Shown here piece by piece: positions 14,601 through 24,970 of a stretch of DNA of 64,000 bases. The stretch spans positions 1 to 64,000 of the forward strand of contig JASUTR010000160.1 in assembly GCA_035048495.1 (NCBI GenBank). Reading direction: 5' to 3'. Both the position numbers and the translations under genes were made by a program. Positions within the stretch are counted from its first letter, which is position 1, and each line of letters begins with the position of its first letter. The notes below the pieces were generated by a model. That model was not told the DNA's origin. It made no database searches and was given only the letters and a program-made list of their open reading frames with translations. This stretch comes from Euptelea pleiosperma. Taxonomy: Eukaryota > Streptophyta > Magnoliopsida > Ranunculales > Eupteleaceae.

Positions 14601-16284
14601 ACAAACTGAGTCCAATTTGAGACGTTGACGCACGGATGGAGTTAACTTGTTTCGACTGTCCCAAATCTTGTTCCAACACTTAAAATCTTTTGAAACAATA
14701 GTAATGGAAGAGTTTGAGTCCAATTACGAGGTCTGGTTGCGCAAAAGTCACAAGTTATAGGCTTCGGAATGTAACACACAAACTGAGTCCAATTTGAGAC
14801 GTTGACGCACGGATGGAGTTAACTTGTTTCGACTGTCCCAAATCTTGTTCCAACACTTAAAATCTGTTCAAACAATAGTAATGGAAGAGTTTGAGTCCAA
14901 TTACGAGGTCTGGTTGCGCAAAAGTCACAAGTTATAGGCTTCGGAATGTAACACACAAACTGAGTCCAATTTGAGACGTTGACGCACGGATGGAGTTAAC
15001 TTGTTTCGACTGTCCCAAATCTTGTTCCAACACTTAAAATCTGTTCAAACAATAGTAATGGAAGAGTTTGAGTCCAATTACGAGGTCTGGTTGCGCAAAA
15101 GTCACAAGTTATAGGCTTCGGAATGTAACACACAAACTGAGTCCAATTTGAGACGTTGACGCACGGATGGAGTTAACTTGTTTCGACTGTCCCAAATCTT
15201 GTTCCAACACTTAAAATCTGTTGAAACAATAGTAATGGAAGAGTTTGAGTCCAATTACGAGGTCTGGTTGCGCAAAAGTCACAAGTTATAGGCTTCGGAA
15301 TGTAACACACAAACTGAGTCCAATTTGAGACGTTGACGCACGGATGGAGTTAACTTGTTTCGACTGTCCCAAATCTTGTTCCAACACTTAAAATCTGTTG
15401 AAACAATAGTAATGGAAGAGTTTGAGTCCAATTACGAGGTCTGGTTGCGCAAAAGTCACAAGTTATAGGCTTCGGAATGTAACACACAAACTGAGTCCAA
15501 TTTGAGACGTTGACGCACGGATGGAGTTAACTTGTTTCGACTGTCCCAAATCTTGTTCCAACACTTAAAATCTTTTGAAACAATAGAAATGGAAGAGTTT
15601 GAGTCCAATTACGAGGTCTGGTTGCGCAAAAGTCAAAAGTTATAGGCTTCGGAATGTAACACACAAACTGAGTCCAATTTGAGACGTTGACGCACGGATG
15701 GAGTTAACTTGTTTCGACTGTCCCAAATCTTGTTCCAACACTTAAAATCTGTTCAAACAATAGTAATGGAAGAGTTTGAGTCCAATTACGAGGTCTGGTT
15801 GCGCAAAAGTCACAAGTTATAGGCTTCGGAATGTAACACACAAACTGAGTCCAATTTGAGACGTTGACGCACGGATGGAGTTAACTTGTTTCGACTGTCC
15901 CAAATCTTGTTCCAACATTTAAAATCTTTTGAAACAATAGAAATGGAAGAGTTTGAGTCCAATTACGAGGTCTGGTTGCGCAAATGTCAAAAGTTATAGG
16001 CTTCGGAATGTAACACACAAACTGAGTCCAATTTGAGACGTTGACGCACGGATGGAGTTAACTTGTTTCGACTGTCCCAAATCTTGTTCCAACACTTAAA
16101 ATCTGTTCAAACAATAGTAATGGAAGAGTTTGAGTCCAATTACGAGGTCTGGTTGCGCAAAAGTCACAAGTTATAGGCTTCGGAATGTAACACACAAACT
16201 GAGTCCAATTTGAGACGTTGACGCACGGATGGAGTTAACTTGTTTCGACTGTCCCAAATCTTGTTCCAACATTTAAAATCTGTT

Positions 16285-16665
16285 GAAACAATAGTAATGG
16301 AAGAGTTTGAGTCCAATTACGAGGTCTGGTTGCGAAAAAGTCATAATTTATAGGCTTCGGAATGTAAGACACAAACTGAGTCCAATTTGAGACGTTGACG
16401 CACGGATGGAGCTACCTTGTTTCGACTGTCACGAATCTTGTTCCAACACTCAAATGTGTTTAAACAATAGTAATGTAAGAGTTTGAGTCCAATTACGAGG
16501 TCCGGTTGCGAAAAAGTCACAAGTTATAGGCTTCGGAATGTAAGACACAAATTGAGTCCAATTTGAGACGTTGATGCATGGATGCAGCTAACTTGTTTCG
16601 ACTGTCCCGAATCTAGTTCCAACACTTCATATGTATTGAAATAATAGTAATGGAAGAGTTTGAGT
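16285..16665 (+). repeat. Diverged satellite monomers, cluster 5 (truncated copy)
   Basis: TCATAATTTA at 16341 is 5310 bp (30 monomers) after cluster 4, and TATGTATTGA at 16630 is 5309 bp after. The series then stops inside a monomer. Instead of the expected GATTCCAAATACG and GGTCCGG, the sequence changes at about 16650-16680 to family A (GAGTCCAATTACG, GGTCTGG), which marks a recombination or conversion boundary. Confidence 0.8.
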
Positions 16666-18360
16666 CCAATTACGAGGTCTGGTTGCGCAAAAGTCACAAG
16701 TTATAGGCTTCGGAATGTAACACACAAACTGAGTCCAATTTGAGACGTTGACGCACGGATGGAGTTAACTTGTTTCGACTGTCCCGAATCTTGTTCCAAC
16801 ACTTAAAATCTGTTGAAACAATAGTAATGGAAGAGTTTGAGTCCAATTACGAGGTCTGGTTGCGCAAAAGTCACAAGTTATAGGCTTCGGAATGTAACAC
16901 ACAAACTGAGTCCAATTTGAGACGTTGACGCACGGATGGAGTTAACTTGTTTCGACTGTCCCAAATCTTGTTCCAACACTTAAAATCTGTTGAAACAATA
17001 GTAATGGAAGAGTTTGAGTCCAATTACGAGGTCTGGTTGCGCAAAAGTCACAAGTTATAGGCTTCGGAATGTAACACACAAACTGAGTCCAATTTGAGAC
17101 GTTGACGCACGGATGGAGTTAACTTGTTTCGACTGTCCCAAATCTTGTTCCAACACTTAAAATCTGTTTAAACAATAGTAATGGAAGAGTTTGAGTCCAA
17201 TTACGAGGTCTGGTTGCGCAAAAGTCACAAGTTATAGGCTTCGGAATGTAACACACAAACTGAGTCCAATTTGAGACGTTGACGCACGGATGGAGTTAAC
17301 TTGTTTCGACTGTCCCAAATCTTGTTCCAACATTTAAAATCTTTTGAAACAATAGAAATGGAAGAGTTTGAGTCCAATTACGAGGTCTGGTTGCGCAAAT
17401 GTCAAAAGTTATAGGCTTCGGAATGTAACACACAAACTGAGTCCAATTTGAGACGTTGACGCACGGATGGAGTTAACTTGTTTCGACTGTCCCAAATCTT
17501 GTTCCAACACTTAAAATCTGTTCAAACAATAGTAATGGAAGAGTTTGAGTCCAATTACGAGGTCTGGTTGCGCAAAAGTCACAACTTATAGGCTTCGGAA
17601 TGTAACACACAAACTGAGTCCAATTTGAGACGTTGACGCACGGATGGAGTTAACTTGTTTCGACTGTCCCAAATCTTGTTCCAACATTTAAAATCTTTTG
17701 AAACAATAGAAATGGAAGAGTTTGAGTCCAATTACGAGGTCTGGTTGCGCAAATGTCAAAAGTTATAGGCTTCGGAATGTAACACACAAACTGAGTCCAA
17801 TTTGAGACGTTGACGCACGGATGGAGCTAACTTGTTTCGACTGTCCCAAATCTTGTTTCAACACTTAAAATCTGTTGAAACAATAGTAATGGAAGAGTTT
17901 GAGTCCAATTACGAGGTCTGGTTGCGAAAAAGTCACAAGTTATAGGCTTCGGTATGTAACACACAAACTGAGTCCAATTTGAGACGTTGACGCACGGATG
18001 GAGCTAACTTGTTTCGACTGTCCCAAATCTTGTTCCAACATTTAAAATCTTTTGAAACAATAGAAATGGAAGAGTTTGAGTCCAATTACGAGGTCTGGTT
18101 GCGCAAATGTCAAAAGTTATAGGCTTCGGAATGTAACACACAAACTGAGTCCAATTTGAGACGTTGACGCACAGATGGAGCTAACTTGTTTCGACTGTCC
18201 CAAATCTTGTTTCAACACTTAAAATCTGTTGAAACAATAGTAATGGAAGAGTTCGAGTCCAATTACGAGGTCCGGTTGCGAAAAAGTCACAAGTTATAGG
18301 CTTCGGAATGTAACACACAAACTAAGTCCAATTTGAGACGTTGACGCACGGATGGAGCTA

Positions 18361-19560
18361 ACTTGTTTCGACTATCACGAATCTTGTTCCAACACTTCAA
18401 ATGTGTTGAAACAATAGTAATGAAGAGTTCGAGTCCAATTACGAGGTCCGGTTGCGAAAAAGTCACAAGTTATAGGCTTCGGAATGTAACACGCAAACTG
18501 AGTCCAATTAAAGACATTGACGCACGGATGGAGCTAACTTGTTTCGACTGTCCCGAATCTTGTTCCAACACTTCAAATGTGTTGAAACAATAGTGATGAA
18601 GAGTTTGAGTCCAATTACGAGGTCCGGTTGCGAAAAAGTCACAAGTTATAGGCTTCGGAATGTAACACACAAACTGAGTCCAATTTGAGACGTTGACGCA
18701 CGGATGGAGTTAACTTGTTTCGACTGTCCCAAATCTTGTTCCAACACTTAAAATCTGTTCAAACAATAGTAATGGAAGAGTTTGAGTCCAATTACGAGGT
18801 CTGGTTGCGCAAAAGTCACAAGTTATAGGCTTCGGAATGTAACACACAAACTGAGTCCAATTTGAGACGTTGACGCACGGATGGAGTTAACTTGTTTCGA
18901 CTGTCCTAAATCTTGTTCCAACATTTAAAATCTTTTGAAACAATAGAAATGGAAGAGTTTGAGTCCAATTACGAGGTCTGGTTGCGCAAATGTCAAAAGT
19001 TATAGGCTTCGTAATGTAACACACAAACTGAGTCCAATTTGAGACGTTGACGCACGGATGGAGCTAACTTGTTTCGACTGTCCCAAATCTTGTTTCAACA
19101 CTCAAAATCTGTTGAAACAATAGTAATGGAAGAGTTTGAGTCCAAATACGAGGTCTGGTTGCGCAAAAGTCACAAGTTATAGGCTTCGGAATGTAACACA
19201 CAAACTGATTCCAATTTGAGAAGTTGACGCACGGATGGAGTTAACTTGTTTCGACTGTCCCAAATCTTGGTGCAACACTTAAAATCTGTTCAAACAATAG
19301 TAATGGAAGAGTTTGAGTCCAATTACGAGGTCTGGTTGCGCAAAAGTCACAACTTATAGGCTTCGGAATGTAACACACAAACTGAGTCCAATTTGAGACG
19401 TTGACGCACGGATGGAGTTAACTTGTTTCGACTGTCCCAAATCTTGTTCCAACATTTAAAATCTTTTGAAACAATAGAAATGGAAGAGTTTGAGTCCAAT
19501 TACGAGGTCTGGTTGCGCAAATGTCAAAAGTTATAGGCTTCGGAATATAACACACAAACT

Positions 19561-19563
<3 letters not shown>
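18361..19563 (+). repeat. Left flank of LINE: partial higher-order repeat
   Basis: The monomer with GACTATCACGAATC (18371) starts a series that also follows each copy of this marker right of the LINE: CACGCAAACTGAG, TCCTAAATC, CACTCAAAATCTG (19097), GATTCC with GAGAAGTTGACG, CTTGGTGCAAC and GGAATATAACACAC. The distance from 19097 to the insertion site equals 27039 to 27491 (452 bp), so the LINE sits at a defined position of the higher-order repeat. Confidence 0.85.
19549..19563. repeat. Target-site duplication, left copy
   Basis: AACACACAAACTGAG directly precedes the LINE poly(A) tail and is repeated directly at the far end of the element (25013-25027). The unambiguous core is 13 bp (CACACAAACTGAG). 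Up to two A and one T at the edges could belong either to the duplication or to the homopolymers. Confidence 0.92.

Positions 19564-19592
<29 letters not shown>
19564..19592 (-). other. LINE poly(A) tail (29 nt)
   Basis: 29 T on the plus strand, that is 29 A at the 3' end of the element, directly abutting the target-site duplication. One of these bases may come from the target (GAGTCC). No AATAAA signal is seen in the short 3' UTR. Homopolymer length may be inaccurate. Confidence 0.93.
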
Positions 19593-19641
19593 GGAATTTA
19601 AGCTTGGGGTTAGGCGGACCCCTACCTGACCTTAAGGAAAA
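19593..19641 (-). other. LINE 3' UTR (49 bp)
   Basis: Sequence between the ORF2 stop (TGA, 19642-19644) and the poly(A) tail. It contains AAGCTT and a C-rich stretch in element orientation. It is very short; nothing further can be assigned. Confidence 0.85.
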
Positions 19642-22600
19642 TCACAATCTGAAGTACACGTGCCCTGATGCATCCTCAAGAAGGATGGATACAAGGTCTT
19701 GATGGAAATCTGAAAAAGGGATAAAAATACAATTGCTAGTAGTAACACTAGAAGCTAGAAAATCTGCTGCTCTATTGACCTCTCTAAACACATGAGAGAT
19801 ATCAAATGAGTCAAATCTAAGTCTGTTAAGCATGATAGACCGGACTAATGTGCGAGCTTGCCAAGGAATGGCCATAGTGCCTTTAATAATTCCTACAGCT
19901 TGAGTAGAATCTGTAGCAACCTGTAACGACTTCACTTCTCTAGAAATGGCTAAGTTGATGCCAACCGAGATAGCTTGAAGCTCGTGAAAAATCACTGATA
20001 CTTTAGTGCATCCCCCTGCAAATGCTATAGGAGCCACGCCATTACTATCTCGAAGTAAGCCACCATAACCAGCAGAATGCTCCCGTAAAGAACCATCGGT
20101 GTTGAGTAGCCATGAGTTATGGCTAGGGGCTGTCCAAGTGCATGGCGTAGGCAACTGATGATAGAATCGAACCGGGATCCTCCATGATCCAAAAAATTCA
20201 CGTGTGTCAGCATTATCCTCAGCTTTGACTTCGTTAATCATCAATCTTGTTCTAGTAATATCTTTTATTTGGTGTAGAATAATCTCTTTAGGGGTGTGCA
20301 TGTTCTGAAAAATTCTCCTATTCCTCTCTCTCCAGATCATATAAATAGTGGCATTGAGGGCTATATGCATCACGGTGGCCTTCAGATTCGTTCCATTTAG
20401 ATTACAGATAATCCACTGGGCCTCTTGATCAGAATTCGTAACTAATCGAATGTAACGAGAAGTCTGCAAGATTTCTTGCCAAATGAATTTGGTGAAAACA
20501 CAATCGAAAAATAAATGTTTAACTGTTTCATTCTCCCTGAAACAGAAAACACATTTACTGTTGTTGCTGATATGCCGAATCTGAGGTTTGTCCTTAGTAA
20601 GCAGGGCACCATGAACAGCTAACCAAAAGACAAAACTATGTCTAGGAATAGCTAATGGATCCCAAACAATATTCTTCCAGTCTACATTCGTACCTGGCTG
20701 CCGGATCGCATCGTAAGTAGAACTAAGGGAGAAATCTCCTGAAAGAGAAGGAGTCCAAACAACGTCATCTTGAGCTAGAAGAGGATCGATGTCGACTTCA
20801 TCAAGGAAGTTCCAGGTGGTTTCCAACTCTTCAGTAAGTGCACACGGTCTATCCCAATCACCGTTCAAGATAATGGAAGAAACTCTGTCTTGTTGATTGA
20901 GTCGAGAGTCAAATCGTTGGTTTCTGGAGAAGATATCCAGCAGAATACCACAGGGGTGCCATGGGTCATGCCAAAGAAGAGTATCATTACCATTGCCAAT
21001 GAGATGCTTGATCATATTGCAAGCCGTGGTTCGAGATTTCAAAATTTGGCGCCACATCCACGAGCAGTCTTGAGGTATGTTCATGGTCCAGAATATTTTC
21101 CTCCCAATGAGGTTGGCCTTAGTCCACTCCACCCACAGATTATCTTTGTTAGCAGCGATCGCAAAAGTGTGCCGAAGAATAGCAGCTCGATTCCAAATTT
21201 CAAGATCCTTCAATCCGAGGCCCCCTTCAGCCTTGGGTCTACATATGGTTTTCCAAGCAATAGCATGTATTTTTTTGTGAAGTTCCGGGCCTCCCCATAG
21301 AAATCGAGCGCACAGAGAATTCATATGATGGATCACTCTTTGAGGCAGCAAGAAGTTAAAGCTCCAAAAGCTTTGAATATTATTCAAAACAGATCTGATA
21401 AGTTCCACACGTCCTGCATAAGACAAGTACTTTCCCTTCCAAGATTGAATTCTAGAAGAAATTCTGTCAATTAAAGGTTGACAATCCACTGCCGATAACC
21501 GAGTCGAAATCAAAGGGAGACCAAGATATCTGATGGGTATTTCGCCTTCTTCGAACCCGAGGATATCAATAATTTCCTCCTTAGTAGAATTTTCTAGCCC
21601 CGAGCAAAATATAGTACTTTTAGTTCTATTGGCTTCTAGACCGGAAATTTTCGAGAAGAGAATAAGGGCATCGTTGATAGTAGCTGCTGATTGTACGTCC
21701 CCTCCAAAAAAGACCATAAGGTCATCTGCAAAACATAAATGAGTAATGAAAGGATTCTTACATTTTGGGTGGATTTTGAATAATCCTTCCGTGACTTTAT
21801 GTTTAATAATCTGATGGAAAGCTCCCATAGCCAAGACGAAAAGATAAGGTGATATAGGATCTCCTTGTCTAATGCCTTTCCGACCTTCAAAGTACCCTTC
21901 CGGGGTCCCATTAACAACGATGGAGTACTTTACAGTGGACATACATATCCAAATCCAGTCAATAAACTTCGGGTGGAAATTCAGCTTGTGGAGCAATGCA
22001 ATCACAAATTCCCATCTCAGATTATCGTAAGCCTTACGGAGATCGATCTTCACCGTGCATCTAGGTGAGAGTCTTCTGTGGTAATTCCGGAATAGTTCAT
22101 GGCAGATCATGATGTTGTCTCCGATCCGTCTATCTTTAATGAAGGCTGATTGAGACGGTTCAACAAGGTCTGGAAGGAAAGGTTTCAACCTGTTCGCAAT
22201 TACTTTGGAGATGCATTTATAGATCATGTTACAGCAGGAGATGGGTCTGTAATCATTCAATGATGCTGGATTGCTCACCTTAGGAATCAGGGTGATAAAA
22301 GTAGAGTTGATCCCCCCCGAAAGTTTGTGAGATTTGAAGAAGTTCTTGATAGCCTTCATAAAATCTCCCCTAATAATATTCCACGCCTTTTTGAAGAAAC
22401 AAGCGTTAAAACCGTCGGGTCCAGGGGCTTTGGAATCATTCATAGAAAATAGAACGTTATGAATTTCTGTCTCCGTAATATCTTGCACCATGTCGTCTTT
22501 ATGGGAATCACTCAGAACATTGTCAAACTGAAATGACTTGATAATATCGTCATTATATAGACCTTGAGTCGAGCCTAGCTGCTGTTGAAAGTACCGGAGG

Positions 22601-23805
22601 ATCTCTTCTTTAATAAGATTGGTCTCCGTAAGTTGCTGATTGTGCTGGTCATACAGAGTTAGGATAGAGTTCCTTGATCTTCGAGCTCGAATAGAGTTAT
22701 GGAAGAATGCTGAGTTACCATCTCCCAATTTGAGCCATTGGATTCTAGACTTCTGTTTCAAGAGGGATTCTTCGAAAGCAGCTAATCTGACATACCTGCT
22801 CTGTTTAGTAGGCTCTTGAGAACTAAGCTCAACATTCCCCGGATTAGAGTGGATAAGTCTTTGTAAATTCTCTAGATCTTCCTTGGCGCTCTGAACTTGA
22901 TCTTTCAAATTGTTAAAATTATTGTTGTTCCATTCTTTCAGTTTCCCCTTAAGAAGTTTGAGCTTTTGGGTAATCTTATACATAGGATTACCAAGAATGG
23001 GCGTCTTCCAAGTATCTTCCACTATAGACAAAAAATTCGGATGATCAGCCCAGAAATTGCAGAATTTAAAGGGTTTAATACCTGGAGTGCCTGTGCTATA
23101 CCAACTGATAATCATGGGACAGTGATCCGATATGTTGGGTGGGAGGAAATCAGCCTCAGTTTCATTGAAGATGTCAATCCAGGTCTGATTGACTAGAACT
23201 CTGTCAAGCTTACACAGGATATGATTGCTGCCTTGGTTCCTGTTGCTCCATGTAAATTTCATCCCAGTAGCTTTTAAGTCAAGAAGCCCAGCTCCTTCAA
23301 TACAATCATTGAATTCCCGCATCGAACTCAGTCTAATAGGAGCCCCTCCAACTTTTTCATCTGCATAACGGATCGTGTTAAAATCCCCAACGACCATCCA
23401 CGGAATAGCAATGCTGCCTGCAAAAGAAAGTATTTCACTCCATAGTTCCCTTCTATTCTCCTTTGTATTGGCAGCGTACACAACCGTCAATAGGAACAGT
23501 TTAGAACCAATGAGCTCCTTCACTAAACAGTGAATAGCCTGGTGACTTTTGGAGAGAACTTGAACGTCCACCACCATAGGGTCCCAAAGCACCCAAATTC
23601 TACCATTAATCGCTGTATTGTAGTTGTCCTCTGCATTCCAACCGGGACATATCCAAGACTGGATACGGGTCTTATGAATACTCCTGACCTTGGTCTCAAC
23701 AAGACCCATAATGGAAGGCTTCTTCAAATTAATAAAGCTTTTAATCTCACGCTGCTTGTTGGTGTCGTTGAGACCCCTAACATTCCACACTGCCAGTTTA
23801 TTCAT
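19642..23805 (-). CDS. LINE ORF2: endonuclease, reverse transcriptase, RNase H polyprotein
   Basis: Encodes the enzyme that nicks target DNA and reverse-transcribes the LINE RNA at the nick. I start at the ATG at 23805 (MNKLAVWNVRGLND), giving 1387 aa; an in-frame ATG at 23832 would add 9 residues. In order: AP-like endonuclease, about residues 1-230, with VETK (E37), GDFN (D141, N143) and SDH (226-228); reverse transcriptase, about 455-720, with APGPDG, DLRKAYD (D588), RQGDPISP and FADD (692-695); a thumb with YLGLPL; a zf-RVT module with C1085-x2-C1088-x8-H1097-x4-C1102; RNase H, about 1230-1355, with D1237 (NTDGS), E1275 (HELQAI), D1299 (ATDST) and D1348. No stop or frameshift interrupts it. 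The domain order is that of plant L1 elements carrying RNase H. It overlaps the end of ORF1 by 8 nt, suggesting coupled re-initiation or frameshifting. Activity is inferred, not shown. Confidence 0.96.
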   Translation of the reverse strand: MNKLAVWNVRGLNDTNKQREIKSFINLKKPSIMGLVETKVRSIHKTRIQSWICPGWNAEDNYNTAINGRIWVLWDPMVVDVQVLSKSHQAIHCLVKELIGSKLFLLTVVYAANTKENRRELWSEILSFAGSIAIPWMVVGDFNTIRYADEKVGGAPIRLSSMREFNDCIEGAGLLDLKATGMKFTWSNRNQGSNHILCKLDRVLVNQTWIDIFNETEADFLPPNISDHCPMIISWYSTGTPGIKPFKFCNFWADHPNFLSIVEDTWKTPILGNPMYKITQKLKLLKGKLKEWNNNNFNNLKDQVQSAKEDLENLQRLIHSNPGNVELSSQEPTKQSRYVRLAAFEESLLKQKSRIQWLKLGDGNSAFFHNSIRARRSRNSILTLYDQHNQQLTETNLIKEEILRYFQQQLGSTQGLYNDDIIKSFQFDNVLSDSHKDDMVQDITETEIHNVLFSMNDSKAPGPDGFNACFFKKAWNIIRGDFMKAIKNFFKSHKLSGGINSTFITLIPKVSNPASLNDYRPISCCNMIYKCISKVIANRLKPFLPDLVEPSQSAFIKDRRIGDNIMICHELFRNYHRRLSPRCTVKIDLRKAYDNLRWEFVIALLHKLNFHPKFIDWIWICMSTVKYSIVVNGTPEGYFEGRKGIRQGDPISPYLFVLAMGAFHQIIKHKVTEGLFKIHPKCKNPFITHLCFADDLMVFFGGDVQSAATINDALILFSKISGLEANRTKSTIFCSGLENSTKEEIIDILGFEEGEIPIRYLGLPLISTRLSAVDCQPLIDRISSRIQSWKGKYLSYAGRVELIRSVLNNIQSFWSFNFLLPQRVIHHMNSLCARFLWGGPELHKKIHAIAWKTICRPKAEGGLGLKDLEIWNRAAILRHTFAIAANKDNLWVEWTKANLIGRKIFWTMNIPQDCSWMWRQILKSRTTACNMIKHLIGNGNDTLLWHDPWHPCGILLDIFSRNQRFDSRLNQQDRVSSIILNGDWDRPCALTEELETTWNFLDEVDIDPLLAQDDVVWTPSLSGDFSLSSTYDAIRQPGTNVDWKNIVWDPLAIPRHSFVFWLAVHGALLTKDKPQIRHISNNSKCVFCFRENETVKHLFFDCVFTKFIWQEILQTSRYIRLVTNSDQEAQWIICNLNGTNLKATVMHIALNATIYMIWRERNRRIFQNMHTPKEIILHQIKDITRTRLMINEVKAEDNADTREFFGSWRIPVRFYHQLPTPCTWTAPSHNSWLLNTDGSLREHSAGYGGLLRDSNGVAPIAFAGGCTKVSVIFHELQAISVGINLAISREVKSLQVATDSTQAVGIIKGTMAIPWQARTLVRSIMLNRLRFDSFDISHVFREVNRAADFLASSVTTSNCIFIPFSDFHQDLVSILLEDASGHVYFRL

Positions 23806-24965
23806 TAGAAAGAGGTTGATAAGTGTCTTCACGGGTTATCCCCTCTCCCTCAACAATGTCGATACCCTGTAGGCATCCAAAAGTCATCTCCTTGATGCCT
23901 TCACGAACCAGATGTACAGAATCTAAAGAATTCCCCCTTCTCTTCAAAATCTTTAGCTCATTGCTGCTAAAATCGGATGGTACATTTGCTGTAAGCAAAT
24001 CTACTCCTTTATCCTGTAATTTCTTAGCATCCAATAACATAAGTCTATTGGATAGATCCATGCTACCCGCAGTAAACTCAGGTCTATGGTTCTCTTCAAG
24101 TCGTGAAGTGGAAGTTGTTGCTGCATTCTGACAAACAATTGGGTGTTTAGAATATCTGTAGGTGTCGCCTAAGGACTGATCGTAATCTGTAGCTTCCAAT
24201 ATGCCAAAGCTATTGCTTAGGTTGAGATCTTGCTTAACCTCTATGGATATACTAGGGCCAGACGGATTGGCAGTCTTAAGACCAACACGAGGTGTGCTCT
24301 TATTGCTGATGTTCCCAACCTGGATCCAGTCGGCCTCGTGGCTGATATCATTGTCAATCCCAGGCTTCGATGATAATATTGCAGATACAGCAACTACTTT
24401 GGGTGGGGGAATGCGAATCCATTCCTTCCTAACCTTCTTTTTCTGAGTGGGGCAGCCATTGTCGTTATGACCCAATGCTTTACAGAGAGAGCAAAATTGA
24501 GGTCTCCAGGCATATTCAACTGGGATTTCAGAGTTGATTCCCTCAACTTCGACTGTAATCGAATTAGGAAGTGGGTTAGACGCTGTAACTTCAACACATA
24601 CTCGAGCAAAAGAAAGTCTGCTCCTCTTCGCTGTTGCAAGGTCCATACAAATAGGTTTGCCGATAGCGCTAGCGACGTAGCTGATGCCTGTGGTGGTCCA
24701 TAGGATTTTAGGAAAATCCATAAGTTTAATCCAGATCGGAAGAGATTGGAGGTTGGCAAACATAGATTCCACATCAGGTTGCCACGCACGGACAACAAGT
24801 AATCTTCCAGAAATGAACCAAGGTCCCTTCTCCAACACTCCATTCTTATCGTCCGGATCAGAAAACTTGATGTAAAGTAACCCATTGTCTTGCATCGAAA
24901 GATCCAGAGTCCCTTTAGGTTTCCACATTCTGTCAAGGGCGTTCTTAACTAAGAAGAAGTTCTTA

Positions 24966-24970
<5 letters not shown>
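23798..24970 (-). CDS. LINE ORF1 (gag-like RNA-binding protein), 5'-truncated
   Basis: Remaining 390 residues of the LINE nucleic-acid-binding protein, which in this family coats the element RNA. Residues about 1-130 resemble DUF4283, with ALDRMWKPKG, GVLEKGPWFI and LLVVRAWQPD. A CCHC zinc knuckle follows, C160-x2-C163-x4-H168-x4-C173, then a basic KKKVRK stretch and a low-complexity C-terminal half. The stop is TAA at 23798-23800. The start of the DUF4283 domain and everything upstream are missing. The open frame runs on through the homopolymer (encoding about 15 Phe) into satellite DNA to an ATG at 25096, but that fused N-terminus is accidental. It is a partial gene without its own start and is probably not translated as such. 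Confidence 0.9.
24945..24970. repeat. Perfect 11 bp inverted repeat at LINE 5' junction
   Basis: TTAACTAAGAA (24945-24955), loop GAAG, then TTCTTAGTTAA (24960-24970). The outer arm runs directly into the A tract. It lies inside the first codons of the truncated ORF1 (Leu-Thr-Lys-Asn-Phe-Phe-Leu-Val-Lys), so it may be native coding sequence or a fold-back formed during integration. Confidence 0.8.

Larger units (their letters stand above)
1..19563 (+). repeat. 177 bp satellite array, left part (about 110 monomers)
   Basis: Head-to-tail 177 bp monomers run without a break up to the LINE. Each carries recognisable blocks such as GAGTCCAATT (twice), TTATAGGCTTCGG and TTGTTTCGACTGTC. At least four families mix here. 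Family A has CTGTTGAAAC, AGTAATGG and CAAAAGTCAC. Family B has ACATTTAAAATC, CTTTTGAAAC, AGAAATGG and CAAATGTCAAAAG. Family C is like A but has CTGTTCAAAC. A diverged family has CGAATC, CAAATGTGTT and GGTCCGGTTGCG. B monomers often follow C monomers. No gene, RNA gene or other mobile element was seen. The satellite was not recognised by name; a centromeric or pericentromeric role is inferred only from size, order and homogeneity. Confidence 0.97.

Noticed and set aside
18240..18320. tRNA gene suggested by GTTCGAGTCC
   Set aside because: No acceptor or anticodon stems could be drawn around it, and the motif is part of the satellite monomer.
119..18670. Short open frames (60-79 codons) in the left satellite
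   Set aside because: 177 is 3 x 59, so frames persist across monomers and are normally ended by a stop near GTTAAC or GCTAAC. The longer frames coincide with one-base indels or variant monomers. The same peptide recurs, which is what a repeat translation looks like.
20890..24936. Plus-strand and alternative minus-strand open frames within the LINE
   Set aside because: They overlap ORF1 and ORF2 in other frames and show no recognisable domain.
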